A stretch of 64,000 nucleotides of DNA from Kingdonia uniflora (taxonomy: Eukaryota; Streptophyta; Magnoliopsida; Ranunculales; Circaeasteraceae). The stretch spans positions 124,001-188,000 of the forward strand of contig JACGCM010002205.1 of NCBI GenBank assembly GCA_014058105.1, in the 5' to 3' direction. Positions 45,653-57,881 of the stretch are shown here, one piece after another. The position numbers were made by a program, and so were the translations under genes. The notes below the pieces were generated by a model, which worked only from the letters and a program-made list of their open reading frames with translations, was not told the origin of the DNA and ran no database searches. The stretch's first letter is position 1; every line of letters begins with the position of its first letter.

Positions 45653-48600
45653 ATGATATTTGTCTTCCCTAATTATATAGTGTTTGGGGTATGCTACAGT
45701 GACAAGAATGACCTAAAAAATATTATTATTCATTGGGGAGGTAGATGGTCTGAACCTGAGGAGACAGGGTACGCACATCGTCTATACATTGATGAAGACA
45801 TGCATATATTAGAAAATGTAGATGTGGATCAGCTTTACTATCAAGGTCTGTTGAAGTATAGTATGTCTAATGTTGTTGGGATAAGCAAAACTATCTCACC
45901 TGGTTCTGGGATAGTGGTAAAGATACTGTGTACATGTAAGATAGTGAATGCTTGTGATAATACAACTTTGTATACGATGTGACATTGTAGTGATGTGGAT
46001 AATATATGGGATGTACATTTCTATGTATATGCAGTGCCTATAGAAGTTGTGCCCCTACCTTTAATTGAACAACCAGATGTAGTTATGATGGAAGATGGTG
46101 AAAGACTACCAATATGGCATACTTCTCAAGTTAAGGTTGAAACTACACAGTTTGATCTACTGTAGCATGAGAGTACACAGTTTTATCCACTTCAATATGA
46201 GTCGACAAAAGGTAGTTGTGACTCAAACAAAAAAAAGAGTTGTATCAAAGCTAAAAAAACTAGCTCAAACTAGACAAATAAGTAAGGTAAAAGACAAAAT
46301 AGCTAAAAAAGGGGGAAACAACATAGGAAAGAGAAAATGCAATAGTTTACAAAGTGGTAAAGAGAACACTAAAAGAGTTAAGAAACCAAGGGCAAGTAAA
46401 CTACATGAGGAAGAACTTGATGATTTGCCACATATGTACTTTAGTAATGATGAACCTAATATTGAATCTGAGGGTGGAGTTGGATTGGGGGGAGACGCTT
46501 CAGTTAATGCTGAAACTGAGGCTGAAGTTGGATTGGGGGGAGATGTCTCAAATAATGTAGAAGAAGTTGATAAAGTTGATGCTTGGAATAGATGGGCAGA
46601 AACTAACCCAGATAGCCTAGATGTAGAGGAAGGGTATTACTCAAATCACTCATCAGTTGATGGTGATGATGGTCCAACCCAAGCTGATATAGACATATGT
46701 GATGATGAGTTCAGAGATTTGGCTAAAGAATGTGATAATATTTTTGTAACAGAAAAAGCTGAAGTGCATCATACTACATTACCTGTGCATAATCCTAGGT
46801 TAGAGATGGTTATTGGCATGGAGTGGCCCATAATTAATGCTTGCAGAGCTTTTTTAAGGCAATAGGCCATTGTGAATAAGTACCAATTCCAACAAAAAAA
46901 AAGAATGACTATATGAGAGTAAGATACATTTGTACTAAGGCTGAAACATTCAACTGTCAATTTTATGCTAGGGTTAACCCAGATGGTACCACTTTCTGTA
47001 TGAGGGCCAGTAGTAATATCATTCACACATGTCCTAGCAGAAGTGACCAATCTAACAAAAATACAAATGCCCAGTGGGTGGCAAATGAAGTTGAAGAAAT
47101 AATTAGGGCAGTGAGAAACTACTAGACCAGCAGGTGCGAATTAGCTGATTTCAAGAAGGTATGGTGTTGATATTTCATATTATACTTCATGGAATGCATG
47201 GACTAAATGCATGGAGAGGATAGTTGGATCATATGATGAGGGTTATATTATATAACCTGAATTTATGAGAAAAGTCTTATTGGCTAACCTTCGCTGTTTA
47301 GCCAAATATAGTAAAGATCTTCAAAGTAACCAGAAAGTTCATTGGTGATGTTTAAGGCAAGTTTTGATGGATGGTTAAGTGGGTATAGACTTGTACTTGG
47401 TTTGGATGGTTGTTATTTAAAGGGTAAATATGTGGGGGTTTATTTATTTGTGATTGCCTTGGATGACAACAATAGCCTATTCCTTATTGCAGTTTACTTA
47501 TGTAAATTAGAATGTAAAGAAACTTGGACCAGCTTCCTCGGGGTTCTTCAGTCCTATCTCATTCTACATAATCAAAAGCTAACATTCATATCAGATAGAC
47601 AGAAGGGACTCATTAATGTTGTGACTACCTTTTTTCCTCATGCAAATCACAAATTCTACTTTAGACATATGTACAAGAATATGAAGAAGTTTCACAGGGG
47701 ATTCTAAATAGAGTAGTTAGTGTGGGTTACAGCAAAGCCATTTAAGCAATCTGAAAAGAACAAGCACATGGACCAACTCAAACTGTATAACCTAGTTGTT
47801 CATGACTAGCTACTTAAGGAGCCATTTGAACACTGGGCAATGTCCTACTTTGATTTCACTGTCAAGTGTAAGTACATCACTAATAACTTCAGTGAGTCTT
47901 TTAACATATAGATTTTAAAGATTAAGGATAGTCCAATCCATAAGTCACTAGAAAAACTGAATATAATGTTGATAAAACTCATATGTGACAGAAGGCTCAA
48001 GGCAAAAGAGTGGGAAGAAGCAGGTAAGCTAAACAAGACTTTTTGTTATTATTTGAGATCTTTTATTCTTTTCATGAACTACTATGTGACTATTTGTATA
48101 TCTTTTTTGTAGGTTTGGTGTTGGTCCCTAGAGCACAAACCCATATTGATAAGATGATCAAATACTATAGCCAATATCAGGTGCAATGGATCATATCAGG
48201 ATCTTTTCTTATAATTGGGATAAATGGCCAAAGATGGAGAGTGAACACCAACACACATGAATGTGACTGCCAAGAATGGCAACTTTTTAGACTACCATGT
48301 GTGCATGTTGTTAGTGCTATACTCCATTATAGGTGGCCATGGGTTAAGTAAGTATTTTTTGTTAATAATCTAAATGTTTATAAAGTTGTGTCTCTAATTT
48401 TTTAAAAGCTAATTTTTTTTATGGATGGCTAACAACTATGTTTCTTGTTTTCACAAAGTTGCTTCATATGTCCAAACATATAAAAATACCATATATCTTG
48501 TAGTTGATGGATCAGAATGGGAGAAGGTTTGCATTTGAACACAAGTGTATCTGAGTTGATATTTCATATGTATGCTTATTTTTGTATTATATATAGCCTA

Positions 48601-49488
48601 CAAACCAAGAAAATCATTTTCTACCTCCCCATTGGTGAGAGGAGTTGGGAGATCTAGAAAATAAAGAATCCCTGATCCAGATGAAGAAAAGAGGCCGAAG
48701 AGATGTGGAAAATGTAGGGGCTATGGTCACAATAAGAAAACTTGTAAGAGTGCACCATCAACACCAAGGCCAAGAGTGGCAAGAGCACCTAAGAGGGTAG
48801 ATACAAATGTTAGTATGGCAAGACATATGAGCAGTATTGGCTTACCACCTGCAACACCAAATATAAGAGGTAGGGGAAGTAGTGGTATAGGTGGTAGTGG
48901 TGGGAGATCTTCTAGGGTTGCAAGGCAAACTCAAGATACTGAAGCCCCAAGGACAACTCAAGCAAATCAAGACCCAAGGAAAACTAGGGCATCAACACAG
49001 CAAGTTCATGCCCTAAGGCAAACATAATCAAGGAAAACTCAAAGCCAAACTTAAGCTACTCAAGGCCTAAGGCAAAGTTAATCAAGGCAAACTCAAGCTA
49101 CTGATGCCCCAAGGCAAACTAGAGCAAGTCAAGCCCAATGGAAGTCTTAAGCTACTGAGGCCCCAAGGTAAACTATAACAAGTCAAGCCCAATGGCAGTC
49201 TCAAGCTACTAAGGCCCCAAGGAAAACTAGGGCAAGTCAAACCCAAAGGCAGTCTCAAGCTACTTAAGCCCTAAGGCAGAGTCAAGCAAGTCAAGCCCAA
49301 AGGCAGTTTTAAGTTACTCAAGCCCTAAGGCAGAGTTAAGCAAGTCAAGCTCAAAGGAAGTCTCAAGCAACTTAAACTCAAAAGAAAACTAGGGCATCAA
49401 CATGGAAAGCTGAATCCCCAAGGCAAACTAGGGCATCAATACAACAAGCTCAAGCCCCAAGCTTTAACCCTTACAAAAAAGGCTTTTA
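45653..49488 (+). pseudogene. MuDR-type MULE transposase (MULE-2)
   Basis: PB1-like N-terminus (45653-45982, IIHWGGRWSEPEETGY). A basic segment rich in Lys and Arg (46205-46400) is a likely nuclear signal, followed by an acidic linker. The DNA-binding region has VIGMEWPIINACRAFL (about 46809) and NAQWVANEVEEI. The catalytic domain (47342-47900) has GLDGCYLKGKYVG, SDRQKGL, YFRHMYKN and NNFSESFN. An 89-bp intron (48024-48112) follows, then a SWIM finger CDCQEWQLFRLPCVHV (about 48265-48312). A donor after WVK lies near 48350. An intact CCHC knuckle CGKCRGYGHNKKTC is near 48703. The tail holds 54-bp repeats and ends FNPYKKGF at 49488. Stops and frameshifts: TGA 45980, TAG near 46165, TAG 46863, TAG 47123, several in 47125-47340, and 47705. 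Same gene plan as the MULE-1 transposase but strongly diverged. Confidence 0.9.
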
Positions 49489-49490
49489 AT
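48940..49490. repeat. 54-bp tandem repeat in transposase tail of MULE-2
   Basis: TCAAGCTACTGAGGCCCCAA-type units repeat with a 54-bp period (for example near 49147 and 49201), 6-8 diverged copies. They encode an 18-residue Gln/Ala/Ser/Arg-rich repeat. Being a multiple of three, expansion keeps the frame, though point stops (near 49027 and later) now break it. Confidence 0.85.
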
Positions 49491-49789
49491 CTCCTCATAG
49501 GAATTGGAAAGTGTGACTTAATTTGGTGATTTAACTGCATATTAGCAAGTATATTTGTATGGCTATGTAGTGATCTAGTGATCACAATTTTGATATCAGT
49601 ATTGGGATTTGACTGCATGTTAACAAGTACATTTTGTAACTTAATGGCAAATATTTTTGTAGTTTTTTCATGAATGTTCATTGTTTGCTGTTGTTTGTCT
49701 ATTTGTTAGACTAAAAATTTATAGGTACTCTATTACATCTCTGTGCTTGTTTATTGTTGTTTGTCTATTTGTTGTTTGTTATTGTACAG

Positions 49790-50030
49790 AAGGTACTCAC
49801 ATTGGTTTTAAATGTACAAAAGGTACTCACACTGGTCTGAAATATGCAGAAAGTACTCACACTGGTTTGAAATGTGCATAAGTACTCACACTGGTATGTA
49901 CAGAAGGTACTCACCCTGGTTTGAAATGTACAGGTATGCAGGTACTCACACTAGTCTGAAATATGTAGGTACTCGCATTGGTCTAAAATATACAGGTACT
50001 CACATTGGTCTGAAATTGCCACTATACAAA
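49790..50030. repeat. about 30-bp tandem repeat GGTACTCACACTGGT
   Basis: About eight copies of AGGTACTCACACTGGTCTGAAA with spacing 26-35 bp lie just downstream of the transposase. It is probably untranslated spacer. Confidence 0.85.
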
Positions 50031-50399
50031 AAAAAGGGAGTTCCAAAAAAATTGTAGTTCCAAAGAAATTGCAGTTGCACAATTAAAAAAAAAGGCAGTT
50101 AAATTTTTTTTACAGTTCCACAATACAAAATAATTGCAGTTCACATTGGTCTAATATAAGATGTTAGATAGAATAAAAATTGCAGTTCTATTGATTCACA
50201 AAACAATTTCCACAATACAAAAATACCAGAATACAAAAACTGAAAGGGAATAGGGAACAATACCAAGGGTGCCACAAAACAAAAACAAAAACAAACACTT
50301 TCTGGGATCCCAAACAAAAAACACAAACATCACATCCCAAAAGAGAATCTACAAATAAAAGCAATACCCACAGATACAAACAAAACCTTCTTCTTTGTC

Positions 50400-50573
50400 T
50401 TATACTCCATTTTCTTGAATCTCATCTTCTTCTTCTTCTTCTTCTTCTTCTTCTTCTTCTTCTTCTTCTTCTTCTTCTTCTTCTTCTTCTATCCACCCAT
50501 ACTCACTCTCCCCCATTCATCTAGCCTCACTATTGGAGGACAAATCATAGCATGCAACAAATTTAATGTACTC
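50400..50573 (-). pseudogene. 3' part of small acidic ORF of MULE-2, split by copia-C
   Basis: On the minus strand the frame entering from the copia-C insertion point (TACTC, 50569-50573) reads a short neutral segment, a TGA near 50519, then GESEYGWI and a 22-residue Glu run, ending soon after near 50407. Its 5' part is at 56548-56600. The acidic composition recalls 26272-26562 in MULE-1. Confidence 0.35.
50425..50490. repeat. (TTC)22 microsatellite
   Basis: Uninterrupted TTC triplets over 66 bp. On the minus strand, within the small acidic ORF of MULE-2, they would encode a run of Glu. The perfect run suggests recent length change. Confidence 0.95.
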
Positions 50574-51581
50574 TAAAATTCCTTGTCGCTTGAGACTAAC
50601 CGATTTTGAATAAATTAGGTCTAAAATTGATAGGTCCTAATTCCTTTAAATTAATGTTCTGCGCTTAACCTAGTTTAAATCGATACAATTATCTAATGTC
50701 AAACAAGCAGTTGGAAATTAAAAGACAAGGGCAAATTTTTTTAACCCTGTGGGAAACCTTTCTCAAGAGAAAAACCCACAGGTCACTGTCGAATCACTCG
50801 ACAGCTAAACAATCCACTATTAAAATCAAATTACAAGTATTCATTTACTTACAAACTCGAAAAGCACATCCCATGGTTACCTCTCTTCTAATTGAACTCC
50901 TCGCAGTCGACTCATCATTTTCGCAACGCCTCACCTCGGATAACGCACCAAAGCTTCAAAGCCTGAATCGCTCAAACTTTACAAATTAATAGTTAGGTTT
51001 TCTAAATCTTTTCGATTGATTCAATTTGAGTTTTACTTCTCATTGAATCGATCGTTAAAATCTCCCCTCTCTCTAAATATCAAGCTCTAAAAAAATAGGT
51101 TTTGGAAGAGGTGAGTTCTGAAAAAAAGAAAGTAGTCCTTTATAGGAAAACTGAAATCATTTTCGCTGTCCGAATATAATTAAATACATTCGAATAAAAA
51201 TCAGACTGAGCCAATCTATTCGAATAAAAATAAATATATTTGAATAAAAAGTAAACAAAGAAACAGGCTGAGCCAATCTATTCGAATAAAAAAGAATCTA
51301 TTCGAATAAAAAATAGCCTGAGGGATTTTATTCGAATACAATAAAATTTATTCGAATAGAAGTTCTGTTATATAAAAAACATACTTATTACATTTTTCAT
51401 ACTCTGTAAAAATACATAGGGCTTGATATTTAGAACAATGAGTTAGAAACCCACTTATCTATTCAGTGTCAGTCCAGCTGTAGTCACTCAAGGTACAATC
51501 TCTGATGATGAGTAACCATGAGATAATGCTGACATCTAAACTAGACACGGAATGAAACAAACTCCAACTATGGATGTTTCA
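50574..51581 (-). repeat. 3' LTR of copia-C
   Basis: 1,008 bp. The middle (51170-51360) holds about eight ATTCGAATAAA-type words. It lacks a segment of about 20-50 bp present in the right LTR near 55830-55860 and 56280-56310. Confidence 0.93.
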
Positions 51582-51595
51582 ATCTCTCCCTTTGG

Positions 51596-53590
51596 TTCAT
51601 TTCGTATCAAAACCACAAGTAACTATAAGAAATAAAAATATAACTCGATGGACTGACTCAATCACTGATCATCTATACTCAAAGCTCCACTTTCATCTTA
51701 TATAACATATACTTTAGAATCCCTGCACACTAAACAAGATACATCACGTAACCGTTCAATTGAAATAAGGGATCCAGAAAAAAGAACATAACTTACCTGA
51801 CTTACCTGTCAGGATTATCTCTCCCTCTTTTTGGCACAGATAAACAAAGGGTAAATAACAAATCAAAGGAGAAGCAAACCAATAGAACAAAATGTAGAAC
51901 AGTCACAGAATGAGTTAAACACTGAAAAGATAGACATAACGAACATGTAGTTTGGAAAATGCTAAACCACCAAACCCCAAAAAAATGTGCATCTTCCCCT
52001 CTAAATAATGTGCATCTCCCCGTCAAAATGGTAACCCCTGTAAAAACACACATGGGGAGTGTCTCTAAAAGAAATAAGCAAAAGAAGACAACACTCCCCC
52101 TAAACATAAGGCATAATATTAAGACAATGAATCTAAAATATCTCATAAAGAGTGAACATAGCCAATGTGTTATAAAACAATCACTAAATGAATTACTTGG
52201 TGTGTGTGTGTACATAGTCAATTAGATGCCAAGTTTTTAATGTATTACTCAGCCACAGTTAGAATACTATATTGGAAAGTTGTTTTAACTTAGGCCTCTC
52301 ATGATGGTCACTCAAAATCACTGAGAATTGACTAGTAAGCACTCTGTGTGAGATATGAATATGAATAAAAAAAAAGTAAAGAATCATATCTCATCAAAAA
52401 TGGTGCACTGTGAGCTGGAAGATCTCATGGAAATGAACCTCATTTGTCATTAATGGTGTCAAGTTAAAACTAATATAAACTCCTTATCTCTAATCTCCAC
52501 TAATACTGACAGCGCCTAACTCAAGATCAAATAGGTCTTTGAATAGGTTATAATATAAGCATGGGTAGGCTTATGACGGAATAAGTGTTTTGCTGGCATT
52601 CTGAGACTACAGTTACACTAGCTCCATCTTACTTCAAAACAACTTCACCTTCTTTCACTATATCTTCTTGAGTACATACAACAAAAATATCCCTTCATTT
52701 CCATTTTTTTTCTTTTTTATATTTTTTATTTTTTTTATGACACTGATTGAGATAATAAAAAGTTCTTTCTAAGTATTCTTCTTTTCACCTTTTCCCCCAA
52801 AATCATACTTATTTTTCTTTTTCTTCTCACTGAATAGTCTCAGAACATATGGGTATAAAAATTAAGAATTTGGGTAGAAAAATAAAAGGCATATTTTAAG
52901 GCACAAAAGACTATAAATGAAAAAAAATGGTTAGAAATAACGAAGGCCAACAATAGGAGAAAAAAAATGCCTATTATCACATCTTCGGTTGGACACCGTT
53001 ACTTTTTCGCCTCAAATAAAAATAGGAAATTTTTACTAGTATAACTTGACTTTGATGTTACCATTTAACAATTGAGTAAGGAAATGAAATAAGATCAAAA
53101 ATAATAAGATCAACAGAAGAGTAAATATCATAATACTCAAAGCTAATAAATAAGGTCAGATCCTCACATAACATTAAGTACGAAGTCTCTACAGTTATCC
53201 TCACGTGGTTCTACTCACGATGAGCTTTTAATTTAAACAAGAAAATCACTGACTATTGTGAGTTAAGATTTTACCAAATAATTATCTCATGAATGAATAT
53301 AAAACAAATGCATAGTCCAAGTCTAGCAAGAATATTCCAGAGATAGAAGCTTCTAAAGTGTAAAGTGCAGATAAAAAACTAGAATAATATCCTACAATCC
53401 TCAAACAAACAAAAAAAACAAAGCCCAACTGAGTCAAGGTAAGAAACATACCTAAACACTGGAGCATACTGATAACCCATCTCAGTTTTGATTCATTACC
53501 TTCTTATGGTTACAAGTCATCCTTTCGTACCCAAACTGCACAAATCACCTTTCGAGGTGATGTTTATGGAGTACCCACCTACTCAAATTC
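51596..53590. other. interior of copia-C without recognisable coding sequence
   Basis: AT-rich, with poly-T and poly-A runs (52700-52740 and 52920-52970). The pol domains expected here are absent. ORFs at 51802-52225 overlap on both strands and match nothing I know. Confidence 0.55.
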
Positions 53591-55470
53591 TCACTTTTCA
53601 CATTAAAAAAACTCACATATGACTTATATTTTTGTCCATTAAAAGGTCGAACATATGGTTGATATGGTCTAACAAATCTACAATAAGACACAAGATTTCC
53701 CTTTCGACCACATATACTACAATAATTAATCTAAGAGTAAGAGACTCGTTTGGCGTGATTATGAGTAGTGGATATCATGTTATGTTTGGGCACCGAAGTA
53801 GAAACAATTGCTTTCACAAACTTAGTTATTTGAGGAATCTTGGCATTAGGAAGAGGTTCCTCATATCCTAGACCCCTTTTGTCACTATCCGTCTTTCCCA
53901 TACATAACATTTTATCAATGTTCTTGGCCCCATGACAAAACTTCTCAAGTTTTTGCTGAGATAGAACTGAAGTCCGTCTAAAGTTGATTTCATTTTCTCC
54001 TTTGCATCATTAACTTCTTTTTCTAAAAATACAACTTATTCATGAAGGCCTTGTTTCTCATTCTCAAGTACCTCTATCTCGTGACTTGTACTCCCAGTTT
54101 TATTTTGAAGTTTGCACGTAAGTGTATTAACTTGGTCTTTCAAGACTTTCTTAAGTTTATCAAGTTTCATACACTTGGTGAGAGTCTGAGTATACAAGTC
54201 CTTAAGATGCGGGTCCTTAAACTCATTTGTTCTTGATTACTCTGATTTTCATTAGAATTTTCAAGTTCAAAAATGTCAAAGTTATTATTACCACAATTAA
54301 GAAAAGTAGGATATACAAGATAATTTCCGTTATCAACTACTTGGGGATGACTCTCATTATTATTATACTCATCATCACTGTCATCCCAAGTAACTTTGAT
54401 ATTCATAGCTTTGTGATTGGTCCCAAATTTCTTATTGGGATAGCTATGAGCATAATGACCAAGCTTATGACACTTATAACATTCAATTTGACTTAGGTTA
54501 GTATCAAGATTGGTCTGCCGATTATTCACTTTATGTTGATCATGAGTTCGCGACTTATGATTCACCGATTGCCTTTGCTTTTGAAATTGGCATTGTTTCC
54601 AAAGTTTTTAAGCTGGTGACATATAGAGGTAATTTGTAAATCCATATCAGACCCATCATCATTATCTGAATCAGATGAGTTATCAGCTTCTATGATACCC
54701 TTAGAAGAAGAGGAGTAAGATAAAGATTTAAAAGCAACACTTTTATTCTTCTCAGGGTTTTCCATTTTTATCTGGAGTTTAAAAGTTCATAATTTACCAG
54801 CTAATATATCTGGTTTCATTTACTTAAGATCCTGAGCTTCCTCTATTGCATCACATCTGGATCTAAAGCTCTTAGGAAGGGATCTTGGTACTTTACAAAT
54901 AATTTAAACATCATCAAATGGTTCAAATTTTTTGTACCTAATGCGGCACTAGTGTTGACAATGTCACTTAGTCATGCATAGAACTCATCAAATGGTTCAT
55001 TCTCATCCATTCGAATATTCTCGAATTGTGAGGTGAACATTTGTAATTTGTTTTCCTTGACTGTATTATCACCATCATGAGTTTGAACTAATATGTCCCA
55101 AACTTCTTTTGAAGTAGAACAAACACTTATGTGTCAAAATTTAATTGGGCTCACAGCCATGAAAATAATATTGTGACCTTTATTATTATAGCCAACAACT
55201 TCTTTTTTATCCTTAGACCATTTATTCCTAGGATTAAGAACCTCTTCAGATTCATCACCCATCATGGTAGGGTACATCCATCCATCCTCGATTGCAATCC
55301 AGACATCTTCTCTGAGTGATTGTAAGTATGTAACCATTCAGACCTTCTAATAAGGATAGTCTTTGCCATCGAAGAAGGGTAGACGATTTATTAGACCTCC
55401 AAATCTTTCAGAATCTATTATTCTCAAGCAATTAAGCCAGGATCCATGCTCAGGTTGTTAATCTTCAAAG
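53590..55470 (-). pseudogene. SIRE-like gag of copia-C
   Basis: Reading leftward: an N-terminal gag part (SLREDVWIAIEDGWMYPT, KWSKDKKEVVGYNNKGHNII, 55337-55134); STSKEVWDILVQTHDGDNTV and NIRMDENEPFDEFYA (55110-54980); an acidic linker (SSDSDNDDGSDMD, about 54680); and a zinc knuckle CYKCHKLGHYAHSY (about 54480) whose last Cys is Tyr. A coiled-coil-like stretch follows (about 54170-53950), and a possible second knuckle region lies near 53710. Stops near 55132, 54975, 54835 and 54565 plus frameshifts. The order and motifs match SIRE/Maximus gags as I remember them. Gag forms the particle; this copy cannot make a full one. Confidence 0.8.
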
Positions 55471-55477
55471 CATGACT

Positions 55478-55489
55478 GCTTTGATACCA
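55478..55489 (-). promoter_or_regulatory. primer-binding site of copia-C (tRNA-iMet type)
   Basis: The minus strand reads TGGTATCAAAGC, one base off the standard TGGTATCAGAGC, two bases from the LTR end. Confidence 0.88.
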
Positions 55490-55491
55490 AT

Positions 55492-56547
55492 TAAAATTCC
55501 TTATCACTTGAGACTAACCGATTTCGAATAAATTAGGTCTAAAATCGATAGGTTCTAATTCTTTTGAATTAATATTCTATGCTTAACCTAGTTCAAATCG
55601 ATACAATTATCTAATATCAAGCAAGCAGTTGGAAATTAAAAGGCAAGGGCAAAGATTTTTAACTCTGTGGGAAACTTTTCTCAGGAGAAAAACCCATATG
55701 TCGCTGTCAAATCACCCGACAGCTAAACAATCTACCGTTGAAATCAAATTACAAGTATTCAATTACTTACAGACTCGATAAGTGCATCCCATGGTTACCT
55801 CTCTTTTAATTGAACTCCTCACAGTCGATTCCTCATTCTTGTAATACCCTTCCGTTCTCGCAACGCCTCACCTCGGATAACGCACTAAAGCTTCAAAGCT
55901 TGAATCACTTAAACTTTACAAATCAATAATTAGATTTTCTAAATCTCTTCAATTGATTTAATTTGAGTTTTACTTCTTGTTGAGTCGATTGTTAAAATCT
56001 CTTCTCTCTCTAAATATCAAGCTCTAAAAAAATTTGTTTTGGAAGAGGTGAGTTCTGAAAAAAGGAAAGTTGTCTTTTATAGGAAAACAAAAATCACGTT
56101 CTCTGTTCGAATAGAATTAAATGTATTTGAATAAAAATCAGACTGAGCCAATCTATTCGAATAAAAATAAATTTATTTTACTAAAAAGAAAACAAAGAAA
56201 ATAGGCTGAGCCAATCTATTCGAATAAAAAAATAGCCTGAGGCATTTTATTCGAATACAATAAAATCTATTCAAATAAAAATGTTTCCAGTTCTATTCGA
56301 GTAGAAAATATAATCTTTTCGAATAAAAGTTCTGTTATAAAAAAATATACTTATTACCTTTTCCATACTCTGTAAAAATACATAGGGCTTGATATTTAGA
56401 ACAATGAGTTAGAAACCTACTTACCTATTCAGTGTCAGTCCAGCTGTTGTCGCTCAAGGTGCAATCTCTGACGACGAGTAACCACGAGATAATGCTGACA
56501 TCTAAACTAGACACGGAATGAAACAAACTCTAACTATGGATATTTCA
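55492..56547 (-). repeat. 5' LTR of copia-C
   Basis: 1,056 bp. Contains TTCGAATAAA words at 56100-56340, in the same region as in the left LTR. Confidence 0.93.
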
Positions 56548-56600
56548 TACTCATCTTCAGAAGAAGAGTCACTCTCAGTTACAGAAAAAAGAAGCATTTT
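56548..56600 (-). pseudogene. 5' part of small acidic ORF of MULE-2
   Basis: A TATA-like TTTATAAAA (minus strand) lies near 56675. An ATG near 56598 opens MLLFSVTESDSSSEDEY, which runs into the copia-C insertion. The rest is at 50400-50573. TATA box, ATG and an acidic product together suggest a small gene, but no homology search supports it. Confidence 0.35.
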
Positions 56601-56901
56601 TGAGGTTTTAAAGAGAAGAGAAGAGAAGAGACACTTATGGTTTTGAAGAAGGTATGGGGAAAGTCTTGATTTTATAAAGAAAATGCATTTAAGGGGTTCT
56701 TGAAAATAGAGTGAACACTAAATAAAATTCTGGTTTCCCAATGTTGGTAGTTGGGGGGATAATGCTTAGGGGGGGGGGGTAGGTTTGGGGTTATGTTATG
56801 TATGTGTAGAGTGTGCACACAAGATCACTAATGGATTATAAACATAACAAACTTGTATAAGAGAAAATGCACATAACTTAAATCATAAGAAACTCCCAAT
56901 C

Positions 56902-57460
56902 TCATCCCATTGAGGTTTTGCCTTTAAACTTTTTACAAAATTCATCCAATCCCATAGTCACACTCACCTTGACATTCAAATTAGTCATAGTCTCAAATTC
57001 TGTATTCTTCTTTCCTTTTTCATGCATATAATTCTTTAGCCACATAAAGTGCTTACATTCAGCATTTTCACAAACTAAGAATTTCTTACCCTTAATTCTC
57101 TGAGCAGTAGATTTACACAATTTCATGACACCACAACCATTTTTAGGGCAAACAACAATCCTCCAAGGACATTCTCTTCACCAGTGCCCAGTTTCCTCAC
57201 AACCAAACAACCACCTTTGAAAGATGGGCTACTCATACTTGGTGAATTTAAAGATTGCTCAATGGCCTTACTCAACCATTGGGAAGCACCACAGGTAGGG
57301 AATTTGTATTTCAAGTATTTTCTATCAGGGTTCTCTATTAATTTAGAAACATGGAATTGCATTATTCCACTACAATTTGGCTTCTTGCACATACTCTATA
57401 ACCATGAAAAATCTCCAATACCATAAAAAGCTTAATCACAGATAGGACATAAATCATCCT
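56902..57460 (-). pseudogene. MULE-borne GRF-CCHC-GRF zinc-finger protein (second gene of MULE-2)
   Basis: After an acceptor (TTATAG near 57461), the exon reads CPIC, a stop near 57436, then GRF finger 1 (CKKPNCSGIMQF to PTCGASQWLS, 57390-57270). The CCHC knuckle (GCEETGHW then a TGA then REC, about 57215-57170) is broken by one missing base and the TGA. GRF finger 2 follows (CPKNGCGVMKLC to CENAECKHFMWL, 57150-57030), and the gene ends with the tail MGLDEF..FKGKT at 56902. Domain order, spacing, acceptor position and the tail match 9060-9583 in MULE-1. It reads inward from the right TIR, convergent with the transposase. One finger-1 Cys position reads Tyr (KYKFPTC), a further sign of decay. 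Confidence 0.8.
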
Positions 57461-57881
57461 ATAACAAAAATCATAAATCGTCAATAAGTTAGTATTTAGT
57501 CCCAATTTATGTCCCTGCAATTTGTTTTTAGTCCCCATTTATTACCTTTAAACTTTAATGGTGATTTTTCAAAATTTACATAAAACACCTAATTAATGAG
57601 AGAGACAAAGAGATATAAAGTGATTTTACATTCACATCACCATCACCACCACCACCTCCACCTCCTATAGAAATAAAGGTAAACCAACACCAAAGTTTAG
57701 AAATAATAGAGAGAGAGAGAGAGAGAGATAGAGAACTTTAATAGAGGTCTTTGGGGAAGGAGATGACCAACACCAAAACTTAGAAAAATTAAAGGGATTT
57801 AGGAGGAAAATGACAATTGGAGTATTTGGGGAAGGAGATGACCGTTGGGGATTATTTTGGTAAATAAATGACCTGAAGATA

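Larger units (their letters stand above)
50574..56547 (-). mobile_element. copia-C: SIRE-like copia element reduced to gag, inserted in MULE-2
   Basis: LTRs at 50574-51581 and 55492-56547, target duplication TACTC (50569-50573 and 56548-56552). The tRNA-iMet-type primer site is at 55478-55489 and the purine tract (minus CCAAAGGGAGAGAT) lies at 51582-51595. The LTR runs, on the minus strand, from TGAAA to ATTTTA, so it ends TG...TA rather than TG...CA. The interior is only 3.9 kb. It has a SIRE-type gag on the minus strand and no integrase, RT or RNase H that I can recognise. It is therefore a deletion derivative that must have been mobilised in trans, or it lost pol after insertion. Confidence 0.9.

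Noticed and set aside
49681..50057. Plus-strand ORFs downstream of the MULE-2 transposase
   Set aside because: Translated from the GGTACTCACACTGGT tandem repeat; no domain and no start context.
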